Shown: positions 1-7,704 of the stretch, piece after piece
Position numbering within the stretch: position 1 is the stretch's first letter
Layout: every line of letters begins with the position of its first letter
Assembly (NCBI GenBank): GCA_947464275.1
Contig: CANHVU010000029.1
Span: 1 to 35,430 of the forward strand
Direction: 5' to 3'
Source: Bacteroidota bacterium
Lineage (GTDB): Bacteria > Bacteroidota > Bacteroidia > UKL13-3
Length of the DNA stretch: 35,430 nucleotides
Made by a program: the position numbers and the translations under genes
Notes under the pieces: model-generated
Told to the model about the DNA's origin: nothing
Seen by the model: only the letters and a program-made list of their open reading frames with translations
Database searches by the model: none

Positions 1-1671
1 ATATTTTCTCGCTTAACTTTAGAAGGACCAATTAATAAAGGTAAAGGTTCATATATTATTGCTGGTCGTAGAAGTTATGGCGATGTGTTAGCGACTCCTT
101 TTTTGGCAGGAAATAAGGATTTTGATGGCTTTCAACTGTATTTTTACGATTTAACAATGAAAGCAAATTACAGTCTTGGTAAAAAGGATAAAGTTTATTT
201 ATCTGGCTATATGGGACGAGATGTATTTGGCGTTTCTTCGTTTGGTTTTAATTGGGGAAATCAAACCTTAACTGCTCGTTGGAACCACGAAATAAAAAGT
301 AAATTATTTAGTAATACCACTGCATTTTACAGTAATTATGATTATGGAATTGGTACCGATAATATTGGGGCTAGAGATGCTTTTAAATGGACATCGCGCA
401 TTATTAATTACAGTTTAAAACAAGATTTTACTTGGTATTTAAACAGCAAAAACACCATTAATTTAGGTGGTCAAAGTATTTTTTACCAATTTAATCCTGC
501 TAATGCAAGTTTTGTTAGTGGTGGTATTCGTCAAGATATAAATTTACCTTACAAATATTCTTTAGAGAATGCTACCTACATTTCCAATGACCAAACGATT
601 AATGCTAGGTTATCGGTAAGTTATGGATTGCGCTTTTCAACTTTTCAATACTTAGGTAAAGGCGAAAAACAAATTTACAGCAATGATTATAACTCGTTTG
701 GTAGAATATTAACTGGCATTGAAAAATACGATGACTTTGAGTCAATGCAAAACTACTTTAACTTGGAGCCAAGAGCTGCGGTAAAATATGAATTAAACTC
801 AAGCAGTAGCTTAAAAGCCAGTTATATGCGCACTAGCCAATATGTGCATTTAATTTCTAACACAGCCGCTTCTATTCCATTAGATGTGTGGACACCAAGT
901 ACCAATAATATCAAACCTCAAATAGCCGACCAAGTAGCAATAGGGTATTTTAAAAACTTTGGTAGTACTAAAAATGATTACGAAACTTCCATAGAGGGTT
1001 ATTATAAAGACATGCAAAACCAAATTGATTATATAGATGGGGCAGATTTATTGCTAAATCCATACCTAGAAGGTCAAATATTAAGTGGAAAAGGAAGAGC
1101 GTATGGTTTAGAATTTTTTGTGAAGAAAAATACAGGTAAACTTACAGGTTTTATTAGTTATACATTGGCCAGAACTGAACGCCAAGTTGATAAAATTAAT
1201 AATAACGATTGGTATCCTACCCGTTTTGATAAATTACATAATTTAAATTTGGTGGTAAGTTACGATTTAACCAAACGTTGGACAATTAATACCAATTTGG
1301 TTTATGGTAGCGGAACACCAGTAAATTTACCTACTAATAAATTTGCTTTTGAAGGATACCAAGTTCCTCAAAACCCAAGTGCACCAAGAAATAATGTTCG
1401 CATTCCTGATTTTTTCAGGATTGATTTAACAGCTACTGTAAAAAGTAAAGACCGCAAGCAGCCCGAAATTATGCCAACCAATTTCTTAAAACGTATGAAA
1501 TATACTTATGAGTGGGAAATAGTATTTGGGGTTTATAATTTACTAGGTAAACGTAATGCATTTGCTGTGTATCCAAGAGTTAACGATAAATCGCCTGCCA
1601 TAACAGAAATGGTTCAATTCTCGCTTTTTGCAGTTCCTATTCCGGCATTTACTTATAATTTCAAATTCTAA
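1..1671 (+). CDS. TonB-dependent receptor, C-terminal part (5' end outside window)
   Basis: The frame is open from the first base, so this is the 3' part of a longer gene; 556 residues are visible. The first visible residues (LTLEGPINKGKGSYIIAGR) resemble the early barrel of Bacteroidota TonB receptors that carry an N-terminal carboxypeptidase-like domain. The rest alternates aromatic-rich beta strands with polar loops and ends in an aromatic outer-membrane insertion tail (PIPAFTYNFKF). The likely role is TonB-powered import of an unknown ligand across the outer membrane. The plug domain lies outside the window. A GTG at base 85 is not a credible start because homologous sequence continues upstream. 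The DUF4249 lipoprotein gene follows after 25 bp, a common pairing in this phylum, so the two are probably co-transcribed. The substrate cannot be inferred. Confidence 0.9.
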   Translation: MFSRLTLEGPINKGKGSYIIAGRRSYGDVLATPFLAGNKDFDGFQLYFYDLTMKANYSLGKKDKVYLSGYMGRDVFGVSSFGFNWGNQTLTARWNHEIKSKLFSNTTAFYSNYDYGIGTDNIGARDAFKWTSRIINYSLKQDFTWYLNSKNTINLGGQSIFYQFNPANASFVSGGIRQDINLPYKYSLENATYISNDQTINARLSVSYGLRFSTFQYLGKGEKQIYSNDYNSFGRILTGIEKYDDFESMQNYFNLEPRAAVKYELNSSSSLKASYMRTSQYVHLISNTAASIPLDVWTPSTNNIKPQIADQVAIGYFKNFGSTKNDYETSIEGYYKDMQNQIDYIDGADLLLNPYLEGQILSGKGRAYGLEFFVKKNTGKLTGFISYTLARTERQVDKINNNDWYPTRFDKLHNLNLVVSYDLTKRWTINTNLVYGSGTPVNLPTNKFAFEGYQVPQNPSAPRNNVRIPDFFRIDLTATVKSKDRKQPEIMPTNFLKRMKYTYEWEIVFGVYNLLGKRNAFAVYPRVNDKSPAITEMVQFSLFAVPIPAFTYNFKF

Positions 1672-1696
1672 TCACAATTATTATTTTACATTAAAA

Positions 1697-2746
1697 ATGA
1701 AAACAATGAATAAATTATATATTTTCCTTTTTGTTGCGGTGGCAATGATAAGTTCATGTATTGATAAAATAGATATAAATGCAGGAAATGGTGAGCCTCA
1801 ATATGTGATTGATGCATCGATAGTTTACGACCCGCTTGACCCCAATAAATTGATAAAAGACACCATCAGAATTACCAAATCAATTGGATATTTAGAAAAT
1901 GGTGAAGCTCCAAAAGTGAACGATGCTACTATATTGATTATAGACTCTACTGGTGGAAACCTTGTGGTTGATACATTTAAAAATGTAGGGAACGGAAATT
2001 ACATTTCAATGACTTCTAAACCTCAACCATTGCATAGTTATATCATGTTTGTTCGTTTTTCAACCGGTGATACTGTTGTTTCATTTAGCAAAATTAACAG
2101 ACCATGTATTACTTATGGTGATAGTAGTTTAACAACTTCGGTTTTAAACGATGAAAGTATTGGCAGAACAGGTCCAGGCGGACCATTAAAATCGGGTTGG
2201 GGTTATGTAGATATGAAAATAGCTGATCCTGCTGGATTAGGTGATAGTTACAGAATAAAGTATTATGTAAAACGCAATCCGGTAGCTACCAACCCATATT
2301 ATACTGAAAGTAAAAGTGCTGCAGACTGGACCTATTATAACAATGTAAATAATTTAATTGTAGTGAGCGAATCAAACAGTGGCGACCAATCACCAAATTC
2401 TCAATTAGAAAAAGAAGCGTTGTTTAACTTTCCTGTTGCACGTTCTATTAATGTGGTAGAAGATGATATACAATTAAGACCTGCATATTATCCTGGCGAT
2501 TCCATTAAAGCAGAAGTTTATAGCATAACTCGCGAAAACCTTTTCTTTTATGTAAGGTTAAAAACAGAACTTACCAACGGAACTGGAGGAGGATTTTCAG
2601 GACTATTTGCTACTCCCGTAACCAATGTTCCTTCAAATATTTTTGCTTATGGAAAATCTAATATTAAAGTGTTGGGTTGGTTTGGTGCATCGCATAAAGT
2701 TACGGTAACTACCAAAATGACTAATTTTGATTTTAACATAAAGTAA
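1697..2746 (+). CDS. DUF4249 family lipoprotein
   Basis: A 349-residue protein with a lipoprotein signal peptide: after a short basic start and a hydrophobic run comes the lipobox ISSC, with the acylated cysteine near residue 21. The body (EPQYVIDASIVYDP, then a TILIIDSTGG strand region) matches DUF4249, a Bacteroidota family of surface lipoproteins usually encoded beside a TonB receptor. By analogy with SusD-like partners it may help capture the receptor's ligand, but this is inference. I chose ATG 1697; ATG 1706 is an equally possible start three codons later. The frame is open further upstream to 1628, but that part overlaps the receptor gene and lacks signal-peptide character. A hairpin terminator follows at 2771. 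Confidence 0.85.
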   Translation: MKTMNKLYIFLFVAVAMISSCIDKIDINAGNGEPQYVIDASIVYDPLDPNKLIKDTIRITKSIGYLENGEAPKVNDATILIIDSTGGNLVVDTFKNVGNGNYISMTSKPQPLHSYIMFVRFSTGDTVVSFSKINRPCITYGDSSLTTSVLNDESIGRTGPGGPLKSGWGYVDMKIADPAGLGDSYRIKYYVKRNPVATNPYYTESKSAADWTYYNNVNNLIVVSESNSGDQSPNSQLEKEALFNFPVARSINVVEDDIQLRPAYYPGDSIKAEVYSITRENLFFYVRLKTELTNGTGGGFSGLFATPVTNVPSNIFAYGKSNIKVLGWFGASHKVTVTTKMTNFDFNIK

Positions 2747-2770
2747 TTTCGAATACTTTATTTAGTAATC

Positions 2771-2808
2771 AAAAAAGCCCAACTGAATTTATTTGGTTGA
2801 GCTTTTTT
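2771..2808 (+). terminator. Rho-independent terminator of the receptor/DUF4249 operon
   Basis: Stem AAAAAAGC-c-CAAC pairs with GTTG-a-GCTTTTTT around a loop of about a dozen bases, ending in six T. It starts 24 bp after the DUF4249 stop. Its T-tract runs directly into the first copy of a dispersed repeat. Confidence 0.75.
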
Positions 2809-2870
2809 GTCCTCGGCTTGTGCCCTCACCAATCGAATAAGGTGCGGTGAAGACACCGACCTTGGACAAA
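2806..2870. repeat. Long imperfect hairpin repeat, copy 1
   Basis: Outer arms TTTGTCC / GGACAAA and inner arms CCTCACC / GGTGcGGTGA surround a short AT-rich centre. The same architecture recurs at 3261-3327 (nearly identical), at 15128-15202 (divergent) and as a fragment at 34610-34621. All are intergenic. This copy overlaps the T-tract of the preceding terminator. Confidence 0.8.
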
Positions 2871-2935
2871 GGCTTAACTAATTTACTTTGTTAAGTAATA
2901 AATAAGCCCAACAGAATTTATTTAATATGGAGGAA

Positions 2936-2995
2936 TTTGGCTAAAGCCATTTGTTTCTAATTTTCTTCTCCACGCCCTAAAGGGCGTGGCAATTA
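2936..2995 (+). repeat. Two-hairpin repeat (TTGGCTAAAGCCA plus CCACGCCCTAAAGGGCGTGG), copy 1
   Basis: Two perfect palindromes, one at 2936-2949 and the other at 2970-2989, are separated by about 20 bp and followed by CAAT. The inverted counterpart lies at 3104-3160. Both palindromes have CTAAAG at the centre. Confidence 0.85.
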
Positions 2996-3103
2996 ATCCT
3001 TTCATATAGGCAGGTCAATTGGAAACGATAATTTGTTATACATTTTACAAAAACTAATAAGTAAGAAGCTATAAAGCGTTGAAAATGATTATTTGAAAGT
3101 GTC

Positions 3104-3160
3104 TATTGCCACGCCCTTTAGGGCGTGGATTAAATGCAACACCAACTGGCTTTAGCCAAA
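3104..3160 (-). repeat. Two-hairpin repeat, copy 2 (inverted)
   Basis: On the minus strand this reads as the same two palindromes in the same order, separated by about 18 bp of different sequence, again followed by CAAT. Conserved hairpins with an unconserved spacer suggest that the hairpins are the meaningful units. Together with copy 1 it forms a large inverted repeat with a centre of about 108 bp. Confidence 0.85.
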
Positions 3161-3260
3161 ACTTGTATTTATTAAAGGTGCATTTGCGTTTTTGATGAGT
3201 AAAAAAATATGGGCATTCCCAAAATCCCCTCCTTTGATGGGCTGGAGGTGGGTAGAATTT

Positions 3261-3327
3261 TTTGTCCTCGGCTTGTGCCCTCACCAATCGAATAAGGTGT
3301 GCGTTGAGAACACCGACCTTGGACAAA
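3261..3327. repeat. Long imperfect hairpin repeat, copy 2
   Basis: Nearly identical to 2806-2870 in the same orientation, with a few changes in the right inner arm. It ends 18 bp before the -33 element of the DUF1826 promoter, so it may also insulate or terminate upstream transcription. Confidence 0.8.
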
Positions 3328-3344
3328 GTGTTAAAGGTTTTGGC

Positions 3345-3380
3345 TTGCGCTAGTTAGGAATAAGGCTACTTTTGCCTTAT
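3345..3380 (+). promoter_or_regulatory. Bacteroidota-type promoter with inverted repeat around the -7 box
   Basis: TTG (3345-3347), 19 bp, then TACTTTTG (3367-3374) fits the phylum's -33/-7 consensus exactly in sequence and spacing. Transcription would start near 3381, about 20 bp before the ATG at 3400. The -7 box is bracketed by a perfect 7-bp inverted repeat, ATAAGGC (3360-3366) and GCCTTAT (3374-3380), which is placed where a repressor could block polymerase. The operator role is inference. Confidence 0.6.
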
Positions 3381-3399
3381 TATTTTGCCATAAATTATA

Positions 3400-4098
3400 A
3401 TGACAGATTTATACAAAGCCTATAATCAAATTAAGTGTGTTACTAATTTTCATGACCTTGTGGCTACCCCTTTTCAGGATGAAATAAACGCCATTGGGTG
3501 GACTCGTAATCTGGTTGGCGATTTTTCGGAGATAGTTAATAAAATAGCATTAACCGAAAATTTAATGGTGCTTAATGAAGAGGAACTTTGTGAGCTTAAT
3601 TTAACCGAACAAGGTCAGCTTGCACGTAATATACTTTTACACGATTTAGCCTTGCTTAAAGCACATGGGGCTTCTCCAACACTTAATTTAATAAAGTATT
3701 ATGAAAGAGATGATGCTGACTCCATTTTTTCAACCGATGTATATTCTTTTCATGTAGATAGTTCACCAATTCCAACCGATACTTTTTTATGCACTTATTA
3801 TGGGGAGTCGAGCCAAATTATACCAAATTCGCAAGTTCAACAAAAAGTGCTTATTCCTGAAATACGCAGTGAACTCAAGAAATTATACAGTGGGGCAGAG
3901 GATGGTTTTGAATCGTTTTTAAGTGAACATTTCTTTGATTTGCACTATCAAGCTAAGCCTCAAGCTCAGCCCATTAGTTTAGGAATTGGTAATATATGGC
4001 GGCTAGCTACTCAGCATCCTGAAAGTAAAGTTCCTCCTTGTGTTCATTGCGCACCAAAGGAAAAAACTGGAGAAACTAGGTTATTGATGATTTGTTAA
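3400..4098 (+). CDS. DUF1826-like protein
   Basis: A 232-residue soluble protein with no signal peptide. The central block (HVDSSPIPTDTFLCTYYG) and the C-terminal block (PPCVHCAPKEKTGETRLLM) resemble the conserved segments of DUF1826, a family of unknown function with a histidine/aspartate pattern that suggests a metal site. The H-x-D in the central block and the Cys/His pair near residues 214-217 are the visible candidate ligands. From memory, proteobacterial DUF1826 genes often lie near zinc-homeostasis genes; nothing here proves that role. The gene stands alone with its own promoter and converges on the esterase gene 7 bp away. Family assignment is moderate. Confidence 0.6.
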   Translation: MTDLYKAYNQIKCVTNFHDLVATPFQDEINAIGWTRNLVGDFSEIVNKIALTENLMVLNEEELCELNLTEQGQLARNILLHDLALLKAHGASPTLNLIKYYERDDADSIFSTDVYSFHVDSSPIPTDTFLCTYYGESSQIIPNSQVQQKVLIPEIRSELKKLYSGAEDGFESFLSEHFFDLHYQAKPQAQPISLGIGNIWRLATQHPESKVPPCVHCAPKEKTGETRLLMIC

Positions 4099-4105
4099 AT
4101 TCAAA

Positions 4106-5308
4106 TCAATTATGGATTAGTTTAACTTTTCTTTTCCTATAACTGTTATGCACTTTTTTCTTTAACCTTAAATCAGAGAAAAGCCAATCGTAACAAGCTC
4201 CAAATTCAGCACTCCAAAACAATTCTGAATGCGTTCCATTAGGTTTTATTATGTTTATGAAATCTATATTTTTAATATATCCTTTTTGTTGTAAAATAGT
4301 ACTCATGCTATCTTGCCATATAGCCATTTTGCTACCTTCGGTTTGGCCACATATAAAGTAAAACTTTTGGTTATTGCTTTTACTTTTATGGAGTACATAA
4401 GTATAAAGCTGATTGCTGAACCAATAGGCAGGTGAAAAAATACCAGCCTTGCCATACAAATCAGGATATTTGAACATAGCATAAGTAGTAATAAATCCGC
4501 CCATACTGCTTCCTGCCATGGCAGTATTCATTTTATCAGAAAAAGTACGGTAAGCCGAATCGATAAAGGGTTTTAAAGTTAGAGCTAAAAAATCAACATA
4601 AGCATCACCTTGTCCACCACCATATTTTGGATTATTATAGGGCGAATATTCATCTAAGCGGCTAGCTCCACCATTATCAACAGCTACTACTATACAGCCA
4701 TTATCACCATTATTTTGCTTACTGCTTAAGGTTTCATCTATTCCCCATTCATTGGAAAAAGCAGTAGTTTTATCAAAACAATTTTGACCATCGTGCATAT
4801 ACAAAACAGGATAGCGTTTGGTTAAATTGGTGTCATAATCATTTGGCAAATAAATCCAAACCCTGCGAAATTTATTTAACTGTGGAATAAAAAAACGATT
4901 GCTTATAATTTTTACATTTGGCAGCGCAGTTGAAGTAACTATTTCTTTAATTTTTTTATCCTCCCACCCAGCAATTGAAACATTTATAACACCATTCACC
5001 ACATCACCCAAAGTTCGGTTTTTAATTACATTTCCGTTTGAATCGCCTTCAGCTGTTGTCCAACTTCCACGAGTAAATTTATACTCCTCGTTTCCTTTAT
5101 AGTCAGGTACAATTACCTTGTATCCTTTATCAATTTTAATGAGTTTAAAATTTGTATCGTTAGGATTCCAATTGTTAAAGCTACCAGCTATAAACAAGTT
5201 ATCGGTAGCTGGAGTATTGGTAGGAATACCTGTTAAATAAATGGTAACTTGGGCTGATAGGTTATAAAAAACTAAAAATAATAAATAAGTAAGTAATATT
5301 TTTTTCAT
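4106..5308 (-). CDS. Secreted esterase with N-terminal AMPK/CBM48-like domain
   Basis: A 400-residue exported protein: signal peptide at residues 1-19 ending LSAQ; a carbohydrate-binding-like beta domain at about 22-115 with the motif FIAGSFNNWNP; then an alpha/beta-hydrolase of the putative esterase (esterase D/Fes-like) family at about 130-380. The nucleophile elbow is GSSMGG (Ser 268), a likely catalytic His is in GTH (His 360), and an MHDGQN strand lies near residue 171. Enzymes of this layout cleave acyl or feruloyl esters or siderophore-like esters; the substrate is unknown. I start at ATG 5308 rather than nine codons upstream because the signal peptide begins MKKILLTYLL. The gene is monocistronic, with 159 bp to the divergent haem-binding gene. 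Confidence 0.82.
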   Translation of the reverse strand: MKKILLTYLLFLVFYNLSAQVTIYLTGIPTNTPATDNLFIAGSFNNWNPNDTNFKLIKIDKGYKVIVPDYKGNEEYKFTRGSWTTAEGDSNGNVIKNRTLGDVVNGVINVSIAGWEDKKIKEIVTSTALPNVKIISNRFFIPQLNKFRRVWIYLPNDYDTNLTKRYPVLYMHDGQNCFDKTTAFSNEWGIDETLSSKQNNGDNGCIVVAVDNGGASRLDEYSPYNNPKYGGGQGDAYVDFLALTLKPFIDSAYRTFSDKMNTAMAGSSMGGFITTYAMFKYPDLYGKAGIFSPAYWFSNQLYTYVLHKSKSNNQKFYFICGQTEGSKMAIWQDSMSTILQQKGYIKNIDFINIIKPNGTHSELFWSAEFGACYDWLFSDLRLKKKVHNSYRKRKVKLIHN

Positions 5309-5444
5309 GCTAATAGTGAAGGCACAAGTAAGCACAATTTAACTTAAACCCAAGAAGATTTTTTAAAAGGAAAATATGAATTGACTTACCCAATGTAATG
5401 TTAAATATTAGGAACTTAAATGTAATGATAAAGTTGAAAAAGTA

Positions 5445-5452
5445 TAGATTTG
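5445..5452 (+). promoter_or_regulatory. Candidate -7 box of the haem-binding protein gene
   Basis: TAGATTTG fits TAnnTTTG and lies 15 bp before the first ATG at 5468. No TTG is found at the usual -33 distance, so support is partial. Confidence 0.4.
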
Positions 5453-5467
5453 CTAGTATTATTTTAA

Positions 5468-5953
5468 ATGATCATGAAAAACATAAACATGAAAAAAATA
5501 GGAATGGCATTATTTGCCATTTTAGTTTTAATACAATTTATTAGGCCAGAAAGAAATGGAAATTGGGAGAAATCAGATAATGACATATCATTAGCTATAA
5601 ATGTTCCTTCTAATGTGCAACAAATACTTGAAACGAGCTGCTACGATTGTCATAGCAACCACACTACTTACCCTTGGTACACCAATATTCAACCCATAGG
5701 CCTTTGGATGCAGCACCATGTAGATGAAGGCAAAGAAGAGTTAAACTTTTCGGAGTTTAAAACCTACAAACCAAAACGCCAAAAACATAAGTTAGAAGAA
5801 ATAGCTGAACAAGTAAATGAGCACGAAATGCCTTTGAGTTCGTATACGTTAATCCATAAAAATGCTATTTTAACTCCTGAACAAAATGTGGCATTGGTAA
5901 GTTGGGCTAAACAGGAGTTTGAGAAAATAATAATTCCAGTAGAAGCAAAATAA
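5468..5953 (+). CDS. Haem-binding domain protein (c-type CxxCH)
   Basis: A small exported or membrane-anchored protein of up to 161 residues. After a hydrophobic N-terminal segment (MALFAILVLIQFI) comes ETSCYDCHSNHTTYPWY, the CxxCH haem attachment site followed by the SNxTxYPWY signature of the Bacteroidota haem-binding domain (Haem_bd). The conserved region continues through QHHVDEGKEELNFS. It probably carries one covalent haem in the periplasm; the electron partner is unknown. Three in-frame ATGs exist (5468, 5474, 5489). The last gives the most typical N-terminus (MKKIGMALF), so the true protein may be 154 residues. The next gene begins 6 bp after the stop, suggesting an operon. Confidence 0.8.
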   Translation: MIMKNINMKKIGMALFAILVLIQFIRPERNGNWEKSDNDISLAINVPSNVQQILETSCYDCHSNHTTYPWYTNIQPIGLWMQHHVDEGKEELNFSEFKTYKPKRQKHKLEEIAEQVNEHEMPLSSYTLIHKNAILTPEQNVALVSWAKQEFEKIIIPVEAK

Positions 5954-5959
5954 GGGTTC

Positions 5960-6370
5960 ATGTTAGCTAATACTTTAATTTTAATTCGAGGACTACCAGG
6001 TGCAGGAAAAAGCAGTTTAGCCAAATTATTGAGCGAGGACCAAAAATACCCTGTTTTTGCTATTGATGATTATTTTACCAATAAACTAACTGGCGAATAC
6101 TGTTTTGATTTTAGTAAAAACTATTTGGCATACCAACAGTGTGAAAATTTAACTGAGCAAGCCATGAGCGAAAGCACACCAAAGGTTTTTGTAGATAATG
6201 CTTTTACCCTAAATTGGGAAATGGAACCCTATTTTAAATTAGCCAATATCTATAATTATAAATTGTTTGTTGTAACAGTTGAGAAATACCATAATGGTTC
6301 AAATATACACGATGTTACTACGGAACAATTACAAAAAATGGCAGAGAAGTATAAGGTGAAATTGCTATAA
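5960..6370 (+). CDS. Small P-loop ATP-binding protein (AAA_33/N4BP2-like kinase)
   Basis: A 136-residue protein with a textbook Walker A motif at the start (IRGLPGAGKSSLAK, about residues 8-21) and a DDYF motif near residue 37, typical of the small kinase-like AAA_33 family related to polynucleotide kinases and N4BP2. VFVDNAF near residue 77 is the likely Walker B-like strand. The protein is short, ending soon after the LFVVTVEK strand, so it may be a minimal family member. Its substrate is unknown. It follows the haem-binding gene by 6 bp, but I see no functional link between them. Confidence 0.72.
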   Translation: MLANTLILIRGLPGAGKSSLAKLLSEDQKYPVFAIDDYFTNKLTGEYCFDFSKNYLAYQQCENLTEQAMSESTPKVFVDNAFTLNWEMEPYFKLANIYNYKLFVVTVEKYHNGSNIHDVTTEQLQKMAEKYKVKLL

Positions 6371-6416
6371 TTTTTTATTTAATTCTGTTGTATTATTGCC
6401 CTCATAAATTATTCAA

Positions 6417-7640
6417 TTGTCACTATCGTTTAAAATAGCTAAGAAGTATTTTTTCTCTAAAAAAAAGAGTGGAACTTATAATGCCGTAACTGTAATTTCA
6501 AGTATTAGTTTACTTGGTTATATTGTAGGTACTTGCGCTTTGGTTATTATACTTTCGGTATTTAATGGTTTTGAAAACTTGTTTGCTCAAATGTATAGTA
6601 ATTTTGATGCAGAACTTCAAATTACTGCAGCTCATTCAAAAACGTTTAAACAAAGCGATATTAATTTTAGTAAAATAAATGCAATAACTGAAATAGAAAG
6701 TACAAGCAAAGTTTTAGAGGAAAATGTATTGCTTAGGTATAATAATAAAGAAACTATTGCCACTGCAAAAGCAGTTGATGAAAACTATTTAAAAATTGCC
6801 TATTTAGATACCTGCATAAAAGCAGGGGAGGCCCTCATACAAAGGGGTGACACTAACTTTGCATTATGTGGTGAGGGTTTATCATATCAATTAGGAATAG
6901 ACCCATCAGACCAATTTAATTTTTTGAGTATTTATGCACCCAAAAAGGGCGAGATAAACTTCATCAATCCTGAAAATGCGTTTAACCGTGAGTTATTAAT
7001 GCCAAGTGGCATATTCGCTATTCAGCCTGATATTGATGAAAAATATATTTTGGTTCCTTTGAGATTTTTAACTCGGTTATTGGAAAAAGAAAATGAGTTA
7101 AGCGCTATAGAGATTAAGCTGAAAAACAATCAAAGTATTTACCAAGTGCAACATCAAATCCAAGCTATTTTAGGGGATAAATATATTGTTAAAACAAGGT
7201 ATGAACAGCGTGAAGCATTTTATAAATTGGTAAAAACAGAAAAGCTGATTAGCTATATAATAATTTTGTTTATTCTAATAATAGCAATTTTTAACACGAT
7301 AGGAACCCTCTATTTATTGGTAATGGAGAAAGTTAAAGAAATAAAAATATTGCATAGTATTGGGTTAACTGCTCCTAAAATTGCCAATATTTTTGCTTGG
7401 CAAAGTATATTTATTGCTGCTGTTGGTGGTGTAATTGGAATAATGGTTGGTTTTGTTATTTGCCTTATTCAACAGCAATTTGGATTGATTAAAGTTAATT
7501 CAGGTTCGTCACTTGCCTATCCAATTCAGTTTGCATTAGTCGATGCAGTTATTGTGTTTGTTACTATTTTAATGCTAGGAATAATTACCTCCATTTATCC
7601 ATGGTTAAAAGCAAGGAAAATAGCAATAGGAGTTATGTAG
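6417..7640 (+). CDS. LolC/LolE-type ABC transporter permease (FtsX family)
   Basis: A 407-residue inner-membrane permease. The opening (SFKIAKKYFFSKKKSG, then a first membrane segment with ILSVFNGFENL) and three C-terminal membrane segments (about 270-300, 320-350 and 370-395) with a large periplasmic domain between are diagnostic of the MacB/LolC/LolE/FtsX family. The N-terminal LolE-type sequence favours lipoprotein release to the outer membrane. No ATPase subunit is encoded nearby, so it must be supplied from elsewhere. The start is a TTG at 6417: no ATG lies near, and the homologous N-terminus begins right there. A strong bidirectional terminator follows. Confidence 0.85.
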   Translation: MSLSFKIAKKYFFSKKKSGTYNAVTVISSISLLGYIVGTCALVIILSVFNGFENLFAQMYSNFDAELQITAAHSKTFKQSDINFSKINAITEIESTSKVLEENVLLRYNNKETIATAKAVDENYLKIAYLDTCIKAGEALIQRGDTNFALCGEGLSYQLGIDPSDQFNFLSIYAPKKGEINFINPENAFNRELLMPSGIFAIQPDIDEKYILVPLRFLTRLLEKENELSAIEIKLKNNQSIYQVQHQIQAILGDKYIVKTRYEQREAFYKLVKTEKLISYIIILFILIIAIFNTIGTLYLLVMEKVKEIKILHSIGLTAPKIANIFAWQSIFIAAVGGVIGIMVGFVICLIQQQFGLIKVNSGSSLAYPIQFALVDAVIVFVTILMLGIITSIYPWLKARKIAIGVM

Positions 7641-7647
7641 GAAAAAT

Positions 7648-7683
7648 AAAAAAGAGGTATTCAGAATAGAATACCTCTTTTTT
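7648..7683. terminator. Bidirectional terminator between the Lol permease gene and pnp
   Basis: Perfect 15-bp stem with AAAAAAGAGGTATTC as its left arm, loop AGAATA, and a T-tract on either strand. It lies between two convergent genes and serves both. Confidence 0.9.
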
Positions 7684-7704
7684 TATACTTTGTTATTTGA
7701 AAAA

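Larger units (their letters stand above)
2747..3399. other. Gene-free interval packed with palindromic repeats
   Basis: About 650 bp with no credible gene. It holds a terminator, two copies of a long imperfect hairpin repeat (2806-2870 and 3261-3327), two copies of a two-hairpin repeat in opposite orientation (2936-2995 and 3104-3160), a partial duplication of the terminator's left arm (about 2891-2925), and the promoter of the DUF1826 gene. The only open frame (3069-3326, minus) runs across the repeats and has no protein character. Confidence 0.8.

Noticed and set aside
3069-3326. 85-codon open frame on the minus strand
   Set aside because: It runs through two different repeat elements and the translation has no family or signal character; better explained by the repeats.
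6417-6419. Lol permease starting at a later ATG
   Set aside because: The conserved N-terminus precedes every downstream ATG in frame, so the TTG is the better start.
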